Assembly (NCBI GenBank): GCA_020637295.1
Contig: JACJWF010000011.1
Coordinates: forward strand, 1-64,000
DNA: 64,000 nucleotides
Direction of reading: 5' to 3'
Source of the DNA: Acidimicrobiaceae bacterium
Lineage (GTDB): Bacteria > Actinomycetota > Acidimicrobiia > Acidimicrobiales > Ilumatobacteraceae
Positions 40,072 to 48,552 of the stretch are shown here, piece by piece. The notes beneath the pieces are model-generated. The model was not told the origin of the DNA. It worked only from the letters and a program-made list of their open reading frames with translations, and searched no databases. The position numbers were made by a program, and so were the translations under genes. Position 1 is the stretch's first letter. The number at the start of each line of letters is the position of its first letter.

Positions 40072-41631
40072 ATGGAGATGCAGGAACTCGTCGAGCGGGC
40101 CCGCACCGTGGTGCAGGACGGTGCCCTCGGGTACGACCAGAAGGTGCGCCGCCTCGCTGCACTCGCCACCGAGGCCATCCCCTACCCCACGCTCAGCGAG
40201 GACTGCCGCCAGGCACTCGACGCCCGCGTGATCTGCGACCTGTACGAGGGCCACGCCCCGTACACCGCGCGGTACATCCTCCCCGACTACGACCTCGCCC
40301 TCCGCCAGGGCCTGCGCTTCCTCGAGCTGGACCCGCCGCAGGACCTCGACGACGCCCTCGCCTTCCTGCAGATCATGTACGCCCACGTCCCGAGCGTCAC
40401 CACCTACCCCGTGTACCTCGGCGACCTGGACAAGCTGCTGGAACGCTTCGTGCCGGCCGACATGACCGACGAGCAACTGGACCGCACACTGCGCCGCTTC
40501 TGGATCGGCATCGACCGCATGGTCCCCGACGCGTTCGCCCATCTGGACGTCGGCCCCCACGACGGCCGGGTGGTCCGCAGCATCTTCCGGGTGGAGCGCA
40601 GCCTGCGCCAGGCCGTCCCCAACATCACGCTGAAGGTCGACCCGGCGGTGACCCCCGACGACCTCATCGAGGACGGCGTGCGCACCGTGTTCGAGACCGG
40701 CAAGCCGCACTTCGTCAACCACCCGATGATGGTCGCGGACCACGGCGAGCGGTACGCCGCCGTCAGCTGCTACAACTCGCTGAAGATCGGCGGCGGCGCC
40801 CACACGCTGGTCCGCCTGAACCTCAAGGAAGCTGCGCTGCGCCACCACGGCACCAGCGAGGAGTTCATGGCTGCTGCGCTGCCCCACTGGGTGGAGCTCA
40901 CCGCCGAGCTGACCGAGGCCCGCATCCGCAGCCTGGTGGAGGAGCAACGGTTCTTCGAGACCCACTGGCTGGCGAACGAAGGGCTCATCGACCTGCACCG
41001 CTTCTCGGCGATGTTCGGCATCTTCGGCCTCGCCGAGTGCGTCAACCGCCTGATGGCGCTGGACGGCAAGGACCACGGCGGCGCCGGCCGCTACGGCCAC
41101 GACCTCGACGCCGACGTCCTGGCCATGCGGGTCGTGGAGCGGGTCGCGGAGTTGGTGGCGGCCCGCCCGATGCCCTACTGCGAGGGCGGCCAGGGCCGCT
41201 GCTACCTGCACAGCCAGGGCGGCATCGACCTCGACGACCATGTCACCGCGGGCACGCGCATCCCGGTGGGCGACGAGCCGGACCTGCTCCAGCACATCAC
41301 CACCTGTGCCCCGCACCACGAGCACTTCGCCGCCGGGATCAGCGACATCTTCCACGTCGACGAGACGGCCGTCCGCAACCCCGGCGCGATGGTGGACATC
41401 ATCAAGGGCGCCCTCGACCAGGGGATGCGCGACTTCACCTTCAACCTGGCGGACAACGAGTTCGTGCGCATCACCGGGTATCTCGTCCGCAAGCGCGACC
41501 TGGCCCAGATCGCCGGCCAGCACGCCGTCCGCCACACCAGCGACCAGCTCGCCGCCGGCAGCGAGAACGCGTACCACCTCACCGAGCGGACGGTGCAACG
41601 GGTCGGGTGCCATGAGCGCACCCCTCGCTGA
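40072..41631 (+). CDS. yjjI: YjjI-family glycyl radical enzyme
   Basis: 519 residues, matching E. coli YjjI (about 516) in length and pattern: LDARVICDLYEGHAPYTARY, DDALAFLQIMYAHVPSVT, PVYLGDLDKLLERF, the catalytic-site Cys in AAVSCYNSLKIGGGAHTLVR, and the glycyl-radical motif NEFVRITGYLVRKRDL near the C-terminus. The reaction of YjjI is not firmly known to me. Glycyl radicals are destroyed by O2, so the enzyme implies an anaerobic or microoxic phase. The ATG at 40072 fits the family start. It overlaps yjjW by 20 nt. Confidence 0.93.
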   Translation: MEMQELVERARTVVQDGALGYDQKVRRLAALATEAIPYPTLSEDCRQALDARVICDLYEGHAPYTARYILPDYDLALRQGLRFLELDPPQDLDDALAFLQIMYAHVPSVTTYPVYLGDLDKLLERFVPADMTDEQLDRTLRRFWIGIDRMVPDAFAHLDVGPHDGRVVRSIFRVERSLRQAVPNITLKVDPAVTPDDLIEDGVRTVFETGKPHFVNHPMMVADHGERYAAVSCYNSLKIGGGAHTLVRLNLKEAALRHHGTSEEFMAAALPHWVELTAELTEARIRSLVEEQRFFETHWLANEGLIDLHRFSAMFGIFGLAECVNRLMALDGKDHGGAGRYGHDLDADVLAMRVVERVAELVAARPMPYCEGGQGRCYLHSQGGIDLDDHVTAGTRIPVGDEPDLLQHITTCAPHHEHFAAGISDIFHVDETAVRNPGAMVDIIKGALDQGMRDFTFNLADNEFVRITGYLVRKRDLAQIAGQHAVRHTSDQLAAGSENAYHLTERTVQRVGCHERTPR

Positions 41632-42376
41632 GCGCCGCACCCCCAGCGGCCTCGTCGCCGGCACCATCGCGTTCAGCAGCGTGGACGGCCCGGGCAACCG
41701 CTTCGTGGTTTTCCTGCAAGGCTGCAACTTCGACTGCGTCGCCTGCCACAACCCTCACACCATCCCCGGCCGCGCCGCCATCGACGGCGACCACCAGGGC
41801 CCGCAGCGGCTTCGGGTTCCCGACCTGTTGCACCAGATCGGCCGGGCGGCCCCGTTCATCCGCGGCATCACGGTCTCGGGCGGCGAGGCCACACTGCAGG
41901 CCGGCTTCGTGGAGGCCCTCTTCCGTGCGGTGAAGGAGGACCCAGCGCTCGCCGCGCTGACCTGCTTCATCGACTCCAACGGTGCCGCCGATCCGATGAC
42001 GTGGGATCGCCTGGCGCCCCTGACGGACGGCGTGATGGTGGACCTGAAGAGCTTCGATCCGGAGATCCACCATCGCCTCACCGGCCAGGGGAACGCCGAC
42101 GTGCTCGCCAGCATCCGCCACCTCCACCACCTGCGCCGGCTGCACGAGGTGCGGCTGCTGCTGCTGGCCGGGTGGAACGACGACCCCGCGCTGATCCGCC
42201 GCACGGGCGAGTGGTTGGCCACGGTGGACCCGACGATGCGGGTGAAGGTCATCGGCTTCCGCCTCCATGGTGCCCGCCCGCACGACCCGCCCCTCGTCGA
42301 GCCGACTGCCGGACGCCTTCAGGAGGCCGCCGCCATCCTTCGGGCCACCGCCCCCTTCGACATCGCCGTCATCTGA
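41612..42376 (+). CDS. yjjW: YjjW-like glycyl radical enzyme activase (radical SAM)
   Basis: 254 residues. The radical SAM cluster motif is FLQGCNFDCVACHNPHT (C-x3-C-x2-C). Other family marks are FSSVDGPGNRFVV, ITVSGGEATLQAGFVEALF, TCFIDSNGAADPMTWDRL and VMVDLKSFDPEIHHRLTGQG. It should generate the glycyl radical on YjjI. Unlike E. coli YjjW it lacks the ferredoxin-like insert with eight extra Cys between the cluster motif and ITVSGGE, so it has only the one [4Fe-4S] cluster. It overlaps yjjI and is translationally coupled to it. Confidence 0.92.
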   Translation: MSAPLAERRTPSGLVAGTIAFSSVDGPGNRFVVFLQGCNFDCVACHNPHTIPGRAAIDGDHQGPQRLRVPDLLHQIGRAAPFIRGITVSGGEATLQAGFVEALFRAVKEDPALAALTCFIDSNGAADPMTWDRLAPLTDGVMVDLKSFDPEIHHRLTGQGNADVLASIRHLHHLRRLHEVRLLLLAGWNDDPALIRRTGEWLATVDPTMRVKVIGFRLHGARPHDPPLVEPTAGRLQEAAAILRATAPFDIAVI

Positions 42377-42462
42377 GCAGTCCGGGGAGCTCCTCGCGGC
42401 GGGCCAACGGTGTTGCCGCCCCCCGAAGGCAGGCGCCGAGATCTGACCACTAGCCTTTGCCC

Positions 42463-44109
42463 ATGGGCGAGGGCGCGCGCCGGGTCGCAGCCGGCTGGTG
42501 GGTGCGCATCGGCGCGGTGGCGTCGGCCGCGGTGCTGGTCGTCGCCTCCGCCGGGCCGAGCCAGGACGACGCCGCGCTCGCCCCGGCCACCAGCCTGCCG
42601 CCGCCCACCACCCCGTCGCCGACGGCGCCGCCCACCACCCGCACCACCGTGCTCGCCGGCACCACGTCCACCTCCTCGAGCACGCTGCCGGCCAGCACGT
42701 CCACCAGCACCACGGAGCCGCCGCCGCAACCGGTGGAGGTCACCCGCGAGATCCCCACCGCCGAGCCCGAGACGCCACCACCGGCCGCCCCGCCCCCGCC
42801 ATGGGCGTCGTCCGTCACCACCACCAGCGGCGGGTACGTCGGCACCTCACTGGGCTGCGCGTCGGGGACCGGCCCGTCCTCGCTGGACGCGTTCTTCGCC
42901 GTCCGCGCCGGCCCGCTGCTCGGCGCGGACTACCAGCACGTCGTCGCGCTCGGCAACGGCAAGTACGTCTGGTTCTTCCAGGACGCCTTCATCGACCCCG
43001 GCGGCAGCGCCACCCGGCTGGACCAGGCCCACTTCGCCCACAACGTCGCCCTCCTCCAGGACGGCGCCTGCTTCACCCTGCTGCACCGCGGCACCGCCGC
43101 CTCCCCGAAGTCCTTCGAGTCGGGCAACGGCGAGCAGGCCCTGAAGAAGTGGTTCTGGCCGATGGGCGGCGAGACGTTCAACGGGGTGGTCTCCATGTTC
43201 TGGGTGGAGATGGTGAAGGACCCCTACAACCCCACCGCCCCCGATGGCCTGGGCTGGCACCCGGCACGCACCTGGCTGGCCACCTACAAGGCCAGCAACC
43301 TGCAGCGGCTGAGCTTCGGGCTGGCGCCGAACTCCAGCGCCCGCCCGGTGTACGGCTACGCCGTGGCCAGCGACGCGTCGTACACCTACCTGTTCGGCAA
43401 CACGTTCGAGCAGAACCTGGTGCGCGAGGGCGGATACTGGAACGGCCCGCACTCGGCCACGGCCATGTACCTCGCGCGCGTCCCGCTCGGGCAGTTCGGC
43501 GCAGCGCCCGAGTACCGCACGGTGGACGGCTGGTCGCCCGACCCGGCCGCCGCCCAGCCGTTCGCCCAGCGGTTCTTCGTGGAGTACCCGATGCAGCCCC
43601 GCTTCCTGGGCGGCCAGTGGGTGTCGGTGGCCAAGGTGGACGGGTACTGGGGCAGCAACCTGATCGTGGAGGTGGCCAACCAGCCCTGGGGCCCGTGGAC
43701 CACCACCGAACTGCGCGGCATCGCGCCACGGGGTGGCGACCCGATGATGAACACCTACCACGCCCACCTCATGCCGTGGCGCACCGGCAACGGCTCGCTG
43801 ATCGTCACCATCTCGCAGAACGCCCGGCAGATGACCCGCGACGCCTACCCCCACCCGGAGCGCTACCGCATCGCCGCCTTCTCCAGCGGCTGGGTGGCCG
43901 CCCCGCCGGACCCCGTGCCCACCACCACGACCACCAGCACCTCGAGCACATCCAGCACGTCCAGCACCAGCACGACGGTGGACGAGTCCACCACCACGTC
44001 GGAACCGTTGTCGTCGTCCACCACGTCGAGCACCAGCACCTCCACGTCGAGCACGTCGTCCACGACCAGCACGTCCACCAGCACCACGTCCACCAGCATT
44101 CCTCCGTGA
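42463..44109 (+). CDS. Secreted Ser/Thr-rich protein with a DUF4185-like domain
   Basis: 548 residues. The N-terminus is a signal-like helix (IGAVASAAVLVVASAG), followed by a Pro/Thr/Ser linker to about residue 125, a globular domain of about 350 residues (VVALGNGKYVWFFQDAFID, GGYWNGPHSATAMYLARVPL, NQPWGPWTTTEL, MMNTYHAHLMPW) that resembles DUF4185 beta-propeller proteins, and a terminal tail of about 65 Ser/Thr residues. The linkers look like O-glycosylation stretches. TAGCCT (42451-42456) 6 nt before the ATG is a probable leaderless -10. A carbohydrate-related role is a guess. Confidence 0.78.
   Translation: MGEGARRVAAGWWVRIGAVASAAVLVVASAGPSQDDAALAPATSLPPPTTPSPTAPPTTRTTVLAGTTSTSSSTLPASTSTSTTEPPPQPVEVTREIPTAEPETPPPAAPPPPWASSVTTTSGGYVGTSLGCASGTGPSSLDAFFAVRAGPLLGADYQHVVALGNGKYVWFFQDAFIDPGGSATRLDQAHFAHNVALLQDGACFTLLHRGTAASPKSFESGNGEQALKKWFWPMGGETFNGVVSMFWVEMVKDPYNPTAPDGLGWHPARTWLATYKASNLQRLSFGLAPNSSARPVYGYAVASDASYTYLFGNTFEQNLVREGGYWNGPHSATAMYLARVPLGQFGAAPEYRTVDGWSPDPAAAQPFAQRFFVEYPMQPRFLGGQWVSVAKVDGYWGSNLIVEVANQPWGPWTTTELRGIAPRGGDPMMNTYHAHLMPWRTGNGSLIVTISQNARQMTRDAYPHPERYRIAAFSSGWVAAPPDPVPTTTTTSTSSTSSTSSTSTTVDESTTTSEPLSSSTTSSTSTSTSSTSSTTSTSTSTTSTSIPP
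43918..44106 (+). repeat. Low-complexity Ser/Thr repeat tract
   Basis: Imperfect repeats of acc/agc/tcc/acg codons encode the Thr-Ser tail of the secreted protein. Such tracts mutate in length easily by slippage in triplets, so its size may vary between strains. Confidence 0.75.
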
Positions 44110-44163
44110 CATACGGCTGATCCGCGCTCGTTCGCTTGTGCCCCGCCAGACTCAAGGGTTCCC

Positions 44164-45822
44164 ATGAGCGACCGAGTGCAACTCCGGCCGTGGCAGCGCC
44201 AGGCGTTCGACAAGTTCGTCGCCAGCGAGCAGCCCGACTTCCTCACCGTGGCCACACCCGGTGCAGGAAAGACGACGTTCGCGCTCACCTGCGCACGCTG
44301 GGCGCTGGCCCAGGAACGCCGCCGCCTGGTGATCGTCGCCCCCACCACCCACCTGAAGACCCAGTGGACCCAGGCCGCCCACCAGATGGGCCTGGAGGTG
44401 GACCCCAACTGGTCGCCGGCCGACGGGGTGGCGCCGGACGTGCACGGCATCGTCACCACCTACCAGCAGGTCAGCACGGCGGAGACCGCCAAGATCCTGC
44501 GCGGCGTGGCCGCCGACGCGTTCGTGATCCTCGACGAGGTGCACCATGCCGGTGACGAGCGAGCCTGGGGCGACGGGGTGCGCACCGCCTTCGAGCGGGC
44601 CCATCGCCGGCTGTGCCTCAGCGGCACCCCGTTCCGCAGCGACACCGCCAGCATCCCGTTCGTCCGCTACGAGGAGACTGGCGGCGGCGGCGAGGCCCAG
44701 CCGGACTTCACCTACGGCTACGCCGACGCGCTACGCGACGGCGGCGTCGTCCGGCCCGTCTACTTCCCCCGCTTCGACGGGCTGATGGAGTGGAGCGCGC
44801 CGGACGGCACGGTCCTGACGGCCAACTTCCACGACGAGCTGGACCGCACCGGCGCGTCCCACCGGCTGCGGGCCGCGCTGAGCCTGCAGGGCGACTGGCT
44901 GAGCGCCGTCATCGGCCAGGCCCACGAGCGCCTGCAGAAGATCCGCGAGACCCACCCGGACGCCGGCGGCCTGGCGATCTGCATGGACCAGGAGCACGCC
45001 CGCGACATCGCCCGGCTGATCCGCCACCGCTTCCACGTGGAGGCCGAGGTGGTGGTCAGCGACGACCCCGATGCCAGCGCCAAGATCGCCCACTTCGCGG
45101 CGAGCGACCGCCACTGGCTGGTGGCGGTGCGGATGGTCAGCGAGGGGGTGGACATCCCCCGCCTGCGGGTCGGCGTGTACGCCAGCACCGTGGTCACGGA
45201 GCTGTTCTTCCGCCAGGCGGTCGGCCGGTTCGTGCGGTGGACCAGCGGGCTGGCCGGCCAGAAGGCGTACGTGTACCTGCCCGACGACCCGCGCCTGCGC
45301 ACCCACGCGTTCCAGATCGCCGAGGCCCGCCGCCACGTGCTGCGCCCGCCCGCCGAGCGCGACGACGAGTTCAGCCCGGAGGACCTGGAGCGCGAGGCGA
45401 TGCGCGAGCTGGACCTGATGCCGGAGCAGCTCTCGCTGTTCAGCGTGCTCTCCAGCTACGCCACGGCGATGAGCGTGCACGCGTTCACCGAGGACGGGCT
45501 GACCCTGTTCGACGACGAGCCGGACATCCCCGAGCCGGTTCCCGAGCCGGGCGACGACGGGCTGGCCGTCGACCTGCCCGAGATCCCCACGGACACCGGG
45601 TTGGTGCTGTGGAGCAACCGCAGCGTGGGCGAACGCAAGGAAGAGCTTCGCCAGAAGAACATGGACGTCGCCAAGCGCCTGGTGGATCTCACCGGCTTCT
45701 CCCACGGTCGGGTGCAGTCCGAGCTCAACCGGCTGGCCGGCATCCGCTCGGTCGGCAACGCCACCAACAGCGAACTCGAGCGTCGCCTCCGCCGCGCCGA
45801 GGAGTGGCTGCGCCGCCGGTAG
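44164..45822 (+). CDS. SF2 DEAD/DEAH-type helicase with C-terminal extension
   Basis: 552 residues. Helicase motifs: LRPWQRQAFDKFV, Walker A VATPGAGKTTFALTC, DEVHHAGDERAWGDG, LCLSGTPFRSDTASIPF, and the second domain with VRMVSEGVDIPRLRVGVYAS and VTELFFRQAVGRFVRW (Gln/Arg fingers). The C-terminal 150 residues are acidic (DEPDIPEPVPEPGDDG) and then basic-helical. The family is close to phage- and repair-type UvsW/XPB-like helicases, but I cannot name its job. The DtxR-family gene begins 9 nt after its stop with its own -10 box. Confidence 0.88.
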   Translation: MSDRVQLRPWQRQAFDKFVASEQPDFLTVATPGAGKTTFALTCARWALAQERRRLVIVAPTTHLKTQWTQAAHQMGLEVDPNWSPADGVAPDVHGIVTTYQQVSTAETAKILRGVAADAFVILDEVHHAGDERAWGDGVRTAFERAHRRLCLSGTPFRSDTASIPFVRYEETGGGGEAQPDFTYGYADALRDGGVVRPVYFPRFDGLMEWSAPDGTVLTANFHDELDRTGASHRLRAALSLQGDWLSAVIGQAHERLQKIRETHPDAGGLAICMDQEHARDIARLIRHRFHVEAEVVVSDDPDASAKIAHFAASDRHWLVAVRMVSEGVDIPRLRVGVYASTVVTELFFRQAVGRFVRWTSGLAGQKAYVYLPDDPRLRTHAFQIAEARRHVLRPPAERDDEFSPEDLEREAMRELDLMPEQLSLFSVLSSYATAMSVHAFTEDGLTLFDDEPDIPEPVPEPGDDGLAVDLPEIPTDTGLVLWSNRSVGERKEELRQKNMDVAKRLVDLTGFSHGRVQSELNRLAGIRSVGNATNSELERRLRRAEEWLRRR

Positions 45823-45831
45823 CCTTGGCCC

Positions 45832-46491
45832 ATGGCTGTACCTGGAGAACGTCACCCCGCGTTCGAGGAGTACTGCGAGTGCATCTTCGAGCTCGCCGAG
45901 GACGACGTGGCCGTCATCCAGGCCCGGATCGCCGAACGCCTCAACGTCAGCCGCCCCGCCGTCAGCGAGATGATCCGCCGGCTGGAGGCCGAAGGGCTGG
46001 TGGACACCGACGGGTCGATCCGCCTCACCGCGGCCGGTGAGGCCCTCGCTCAACGCACCGTGCGCCGCCACCGCCTTGCGGAGCGCTTCCTCACCGACAT
46101 GCTCGGCCTGTCGTGGGCGGAGGCCCACCATGAGGCCGGCAAATGGGAGCACGTGATGAGCGAGGCCGTGGAAGACGCGATGGACCGGGTCCTCGGCAAC
46201 CCCACCACCTGCCCGCACGGCAACCCGATCCCCGGCGCCGACTACACCGCGCCGGCCCAGGTGCCGCTGGCGGAGCTGCCCGTGGGGCAGGCCTTCACCG
46301 TGTCGCGCATCCCCGAGGAGCTGGAGTTCACCCCCGGCCTGCTGGACTTCCTGGAGGACGCCCACATCCTGCCGGGGCTCAGCGGCGTGCTCACCGCCGC
46401 GTCGCCGGACGGCACGGTCACCATCGAGATCGGCGGCCACGCCGTCGGCGTTGGTGCGTTCGCCAGCAACCGCATCCTGGTGGTCGTGTGA
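45832..46491 (+). CDS. DtxR/MntR/IdeR-family metal-dependent repressor
   Basis: 219 residues. The winged helix (YCECIFELAEDD, IAERLNVSRPAVSEMIRRLE) is followed by the metal-binding dimerisation domain with HRLAERFLTDMLG, AHHEAGKWEHVMSE and NPTTCPHGNPIPG, and a C-terminal SH3-like domain. The Cys-His pattern (CPHGNPI) is that of IdeR/DtxR iron-dependent repressors, though Mn is possible. TAGCCT (45820-45825) 6 nt before the ATG is a probable leaderless -10. It is coupled by a GTGA overlap to a lipoprotein gene. Confidence 0.9.
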   Translation: MAVPGERHPAFEEYCECIFELAEDDVAVIQARIAERLNVSRPAVSEMIRRLEAEGLVDTDGSIRLTAAGEALAQRTVRRHRLAERFLTDMLGLSWAEAHHEAGKWEHVMSEAVEDAMDRVLGNPTTCPHGNPIPGADYTAPAQVPLAELPVGQAFTVSRIPEELEFTPGLLDFLEDAHILPGLSGVLTAASPDGTVTIEIGGHAVGVGAFASNRILVVV

Positions 46492-46892
46492 CCCGAGCGT
46501 CCCGGGCGGCCGCACTGGTCGCCATCACGGTGGCGACGGCCGCCTGCGCCCCCACCACCTACGACTCGTCGGTGGCCACCACCGATGCGCCGGCCACCAG
46601 CACCACCCTGCCCGCCGGCACCGCCGCCGACCTGCTGCCGCTGATGCTGGCCGAGGTGCAGGGCATGTCCGCGAAGGTGATGGCCGGCTCCGGCGACGGG
46701 GAGGCCGCCTCGCGCATCGAGCAGTACTGGGCGGCCATCCAGGCCGAAGTGCGGGCCGACCACCCCGAGATGGTGGAGGACTTCGAGTTCGTGGTCAGCC
46801 GCTGCCGCCTGGCGGCGGATCGCAACCGCCCGGCCGACGCCGACCGCGCCGCTCAGTACATGACGGCGTTGGTGACGGCCTACCTGGGCTGA
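46488..46892 (+). CDS. Small lipoprotein, unknown function
   Basis: 134 residues. The start has a signal peptide and lipobox (ALVAITVATAACAPTT, Cys about residue 20), then a short Thr-rich linker and a helical domain (DLLPLMLAEVQGMSAKV, EQYWAAIQAEVRADHPEMVE, VVSRCRLAADRNRPADADRA). Two Cys may matter only if lipidated. The GTG at 46488 overlaps the regulator stop. Being coupled to a metal-dependent repressor hints at metal uptake or sensing, but nothing in the protein shows this. Confidence 0.75.
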   Translation: MTRASRAAALVAITVATAACAPTTYDSSVATTDAPATSTTLPAGTAADLLPLMLAEVQGMSAKVMAGSGDGEAASRIEQYWAAIQAEVRADHPEMVEDFEFVVSRCRLAADRNRPADADRAAQYMTALVTAYLG

Positions 46893-46902
46893 GCAGCCGC
46901 GC

Positions 46903-48552
46903 TCAGGCCATGGCCGCGGGCAGCGGCTCGCTGTGCACGATGGTGAGGCGCTTGGTGCTGCGGGTGAGCGCCACGTAGAGCGCCCGCAGGCCCTGCTGCT
47001 CCGCCCGCACGATGGCGGACGGTTCCACCACGATGACGCCGTCCAGCTCCAGGCCCTTCACCACGCTGACGGGGACGACGGTGATGCCCATCTCCAGCCC
47101 GCTGCGGGTGGCCGTGCCGTGCTCGATCCCGGCGGCCGCGAGCGCGTCGCACACATCGCCGAACATCGCGTCGGGCACCACCACGGCCACGTTGCCGTCG
47201 TGCAGGTCGGCGTCCATGTCCTTCGTCGCCACCACGACGGCGTCCAGCAGTTGGCCGGCCGGGACCTGCACGAACTCGGGGTGCTCGTCGCCGGTACGCA
47301 CGCTGGTGGGCGCCCGCAGCGACGGGGTGGCCGCCATCATCACCTTGTTGGCCAGCTCCATGATCCGGCCGGGGATGCGGTAGCCGACGCTGAGGCCGAT
47401 GACCCGCGACTGCTTCTGGGTGGGCAGGTGGGCGAGGACGTCCTCCCACGTGTTCGGCGCCAGCGCACCGGTGGCCTGGGCGATGTCGCCGACCACGGTG
47501 AGGCTGCCGTTCAACGAGCGGCGGCTGACCATCGCCAGCTGCATGGGGGTGAGGTCCTGCACCTCGTCCACCACGATGTGGCCGTAGGTGCGGATCTCCT
47601 CGGCGTCGTCGGTCTTGCCGTTCCTCCCGGGCTTCGAGGTAGGAGCAGGCCTCATCCAACGAGGGCGACGTCGTGCTCAGTCCAGCGGACGTCGTCACGT
47701 CGGCTGGCGAAGGGTTGATACAGGCAGTACTCGGCATCGCTGGGGTGCTTGGCGGCAGCCAGCAGGCAACGCCTTGCTGCCAGACAGGTCGTGCAGCAAC
47801 TGGGCGGGCGTGAGGATCAGCACATCCGCTCCAGCGCAGCATGTCCGGCAGGTGGCGCACGGCGTCCTTGATCCATCGGGCGGCGTTGCCTCCCGCCAGT
47901 TATTAGACCAGCATAGCAGTCTCGCTCTCCACCCACTTGCGGGCCGCGTTGTGGCGGCGGGCTGGCGCTGCGCGGCCCGCACGATCCGCTGGCTGTCGTG
48001 GGCGGTGGGGCGCACGAAGCCAGTGCGGAACGGGAGGACGGGTCCTCCTTCAGGGGCGCTGCGGTCGGTGACGGCCTTGTCGACGGCCAGGCTCATCGGG
48101 TCGCGCCCTTCACCCGGGCGGCGAGCGCGGGGAATCCGGGTCCCGCCGTAGCGCGCCAGTGCGTCGGGCACCAGGTCGGCCAGGACCACCTGCTCCACCC
48201 GGCCTCGCCGGGACGGCAGCGCGCGCTCGATGTGGCGGAGAGACCCAGTTGGGGCCGATGACCAGCACGCCCTGGTCCTCCAGCGGAAACCGGTACGTGT
48301 GGAGCAGGTGGGCGGCACGGTGAAGGGGCGACGACGGTCTTGCCGGTGCCGGGCCACCTGCACCACCGGGACGCACCCTGCTGGCGAGGCGGATGATCTC
48401 GTCCTGCTCGCCTGGATCAGTGGCGACGATGTCGCCGAGCTGGCCAGTGCGGCCACGCTCGATGGCGGCCAACGAGGGTGCTGTAGCGTAGACCGGCGGG
48501 GGTGTCTGGGCGGGACGGCCGAGGGCGTCGGTAGGCGTCGTCTTCCGCACCC
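46903..48552 (-). pseudogene. Partial, damaged second copy of helD (residues ~166 to end)
   Basis: This stretch repeats most of the helD gene at 48553-50655. It begins with TDALGRPAQT (out of frame with the first copy), has recognisable pieces in three frames (AAIERGRTGQLGDIVAT, HTYRFPLEDQGVLVIGPN, LADLVPDALARYGG, DSQRIVRAAQR, LTPAQLLHDLSGSKAL), and from 47655 to 46903 is an intact 250-codon frame (EEIRTYGHIVVDEVQDLTPM to HSEPLPAAMA). The intact part differs from the first copy mostly at third codon positions. The middle is full of small insertions and deletions. Confidence 0.8.

Noticed and set aside
35986..41751. A 1921-codon minus-strand frame crossing lhr, the gap and yjjI
   Set aside because: It only lacks stops because of high GC. 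Only its first part after 39978 (the HTH remnant) resembles a protein.
43918..44106. Triplet repeats looked at as a possible CRISPR or minisatellite
   Set aside because: There are no spaced equal repeats. It is just codons for a Ser/Thr linker in a secreted protein.
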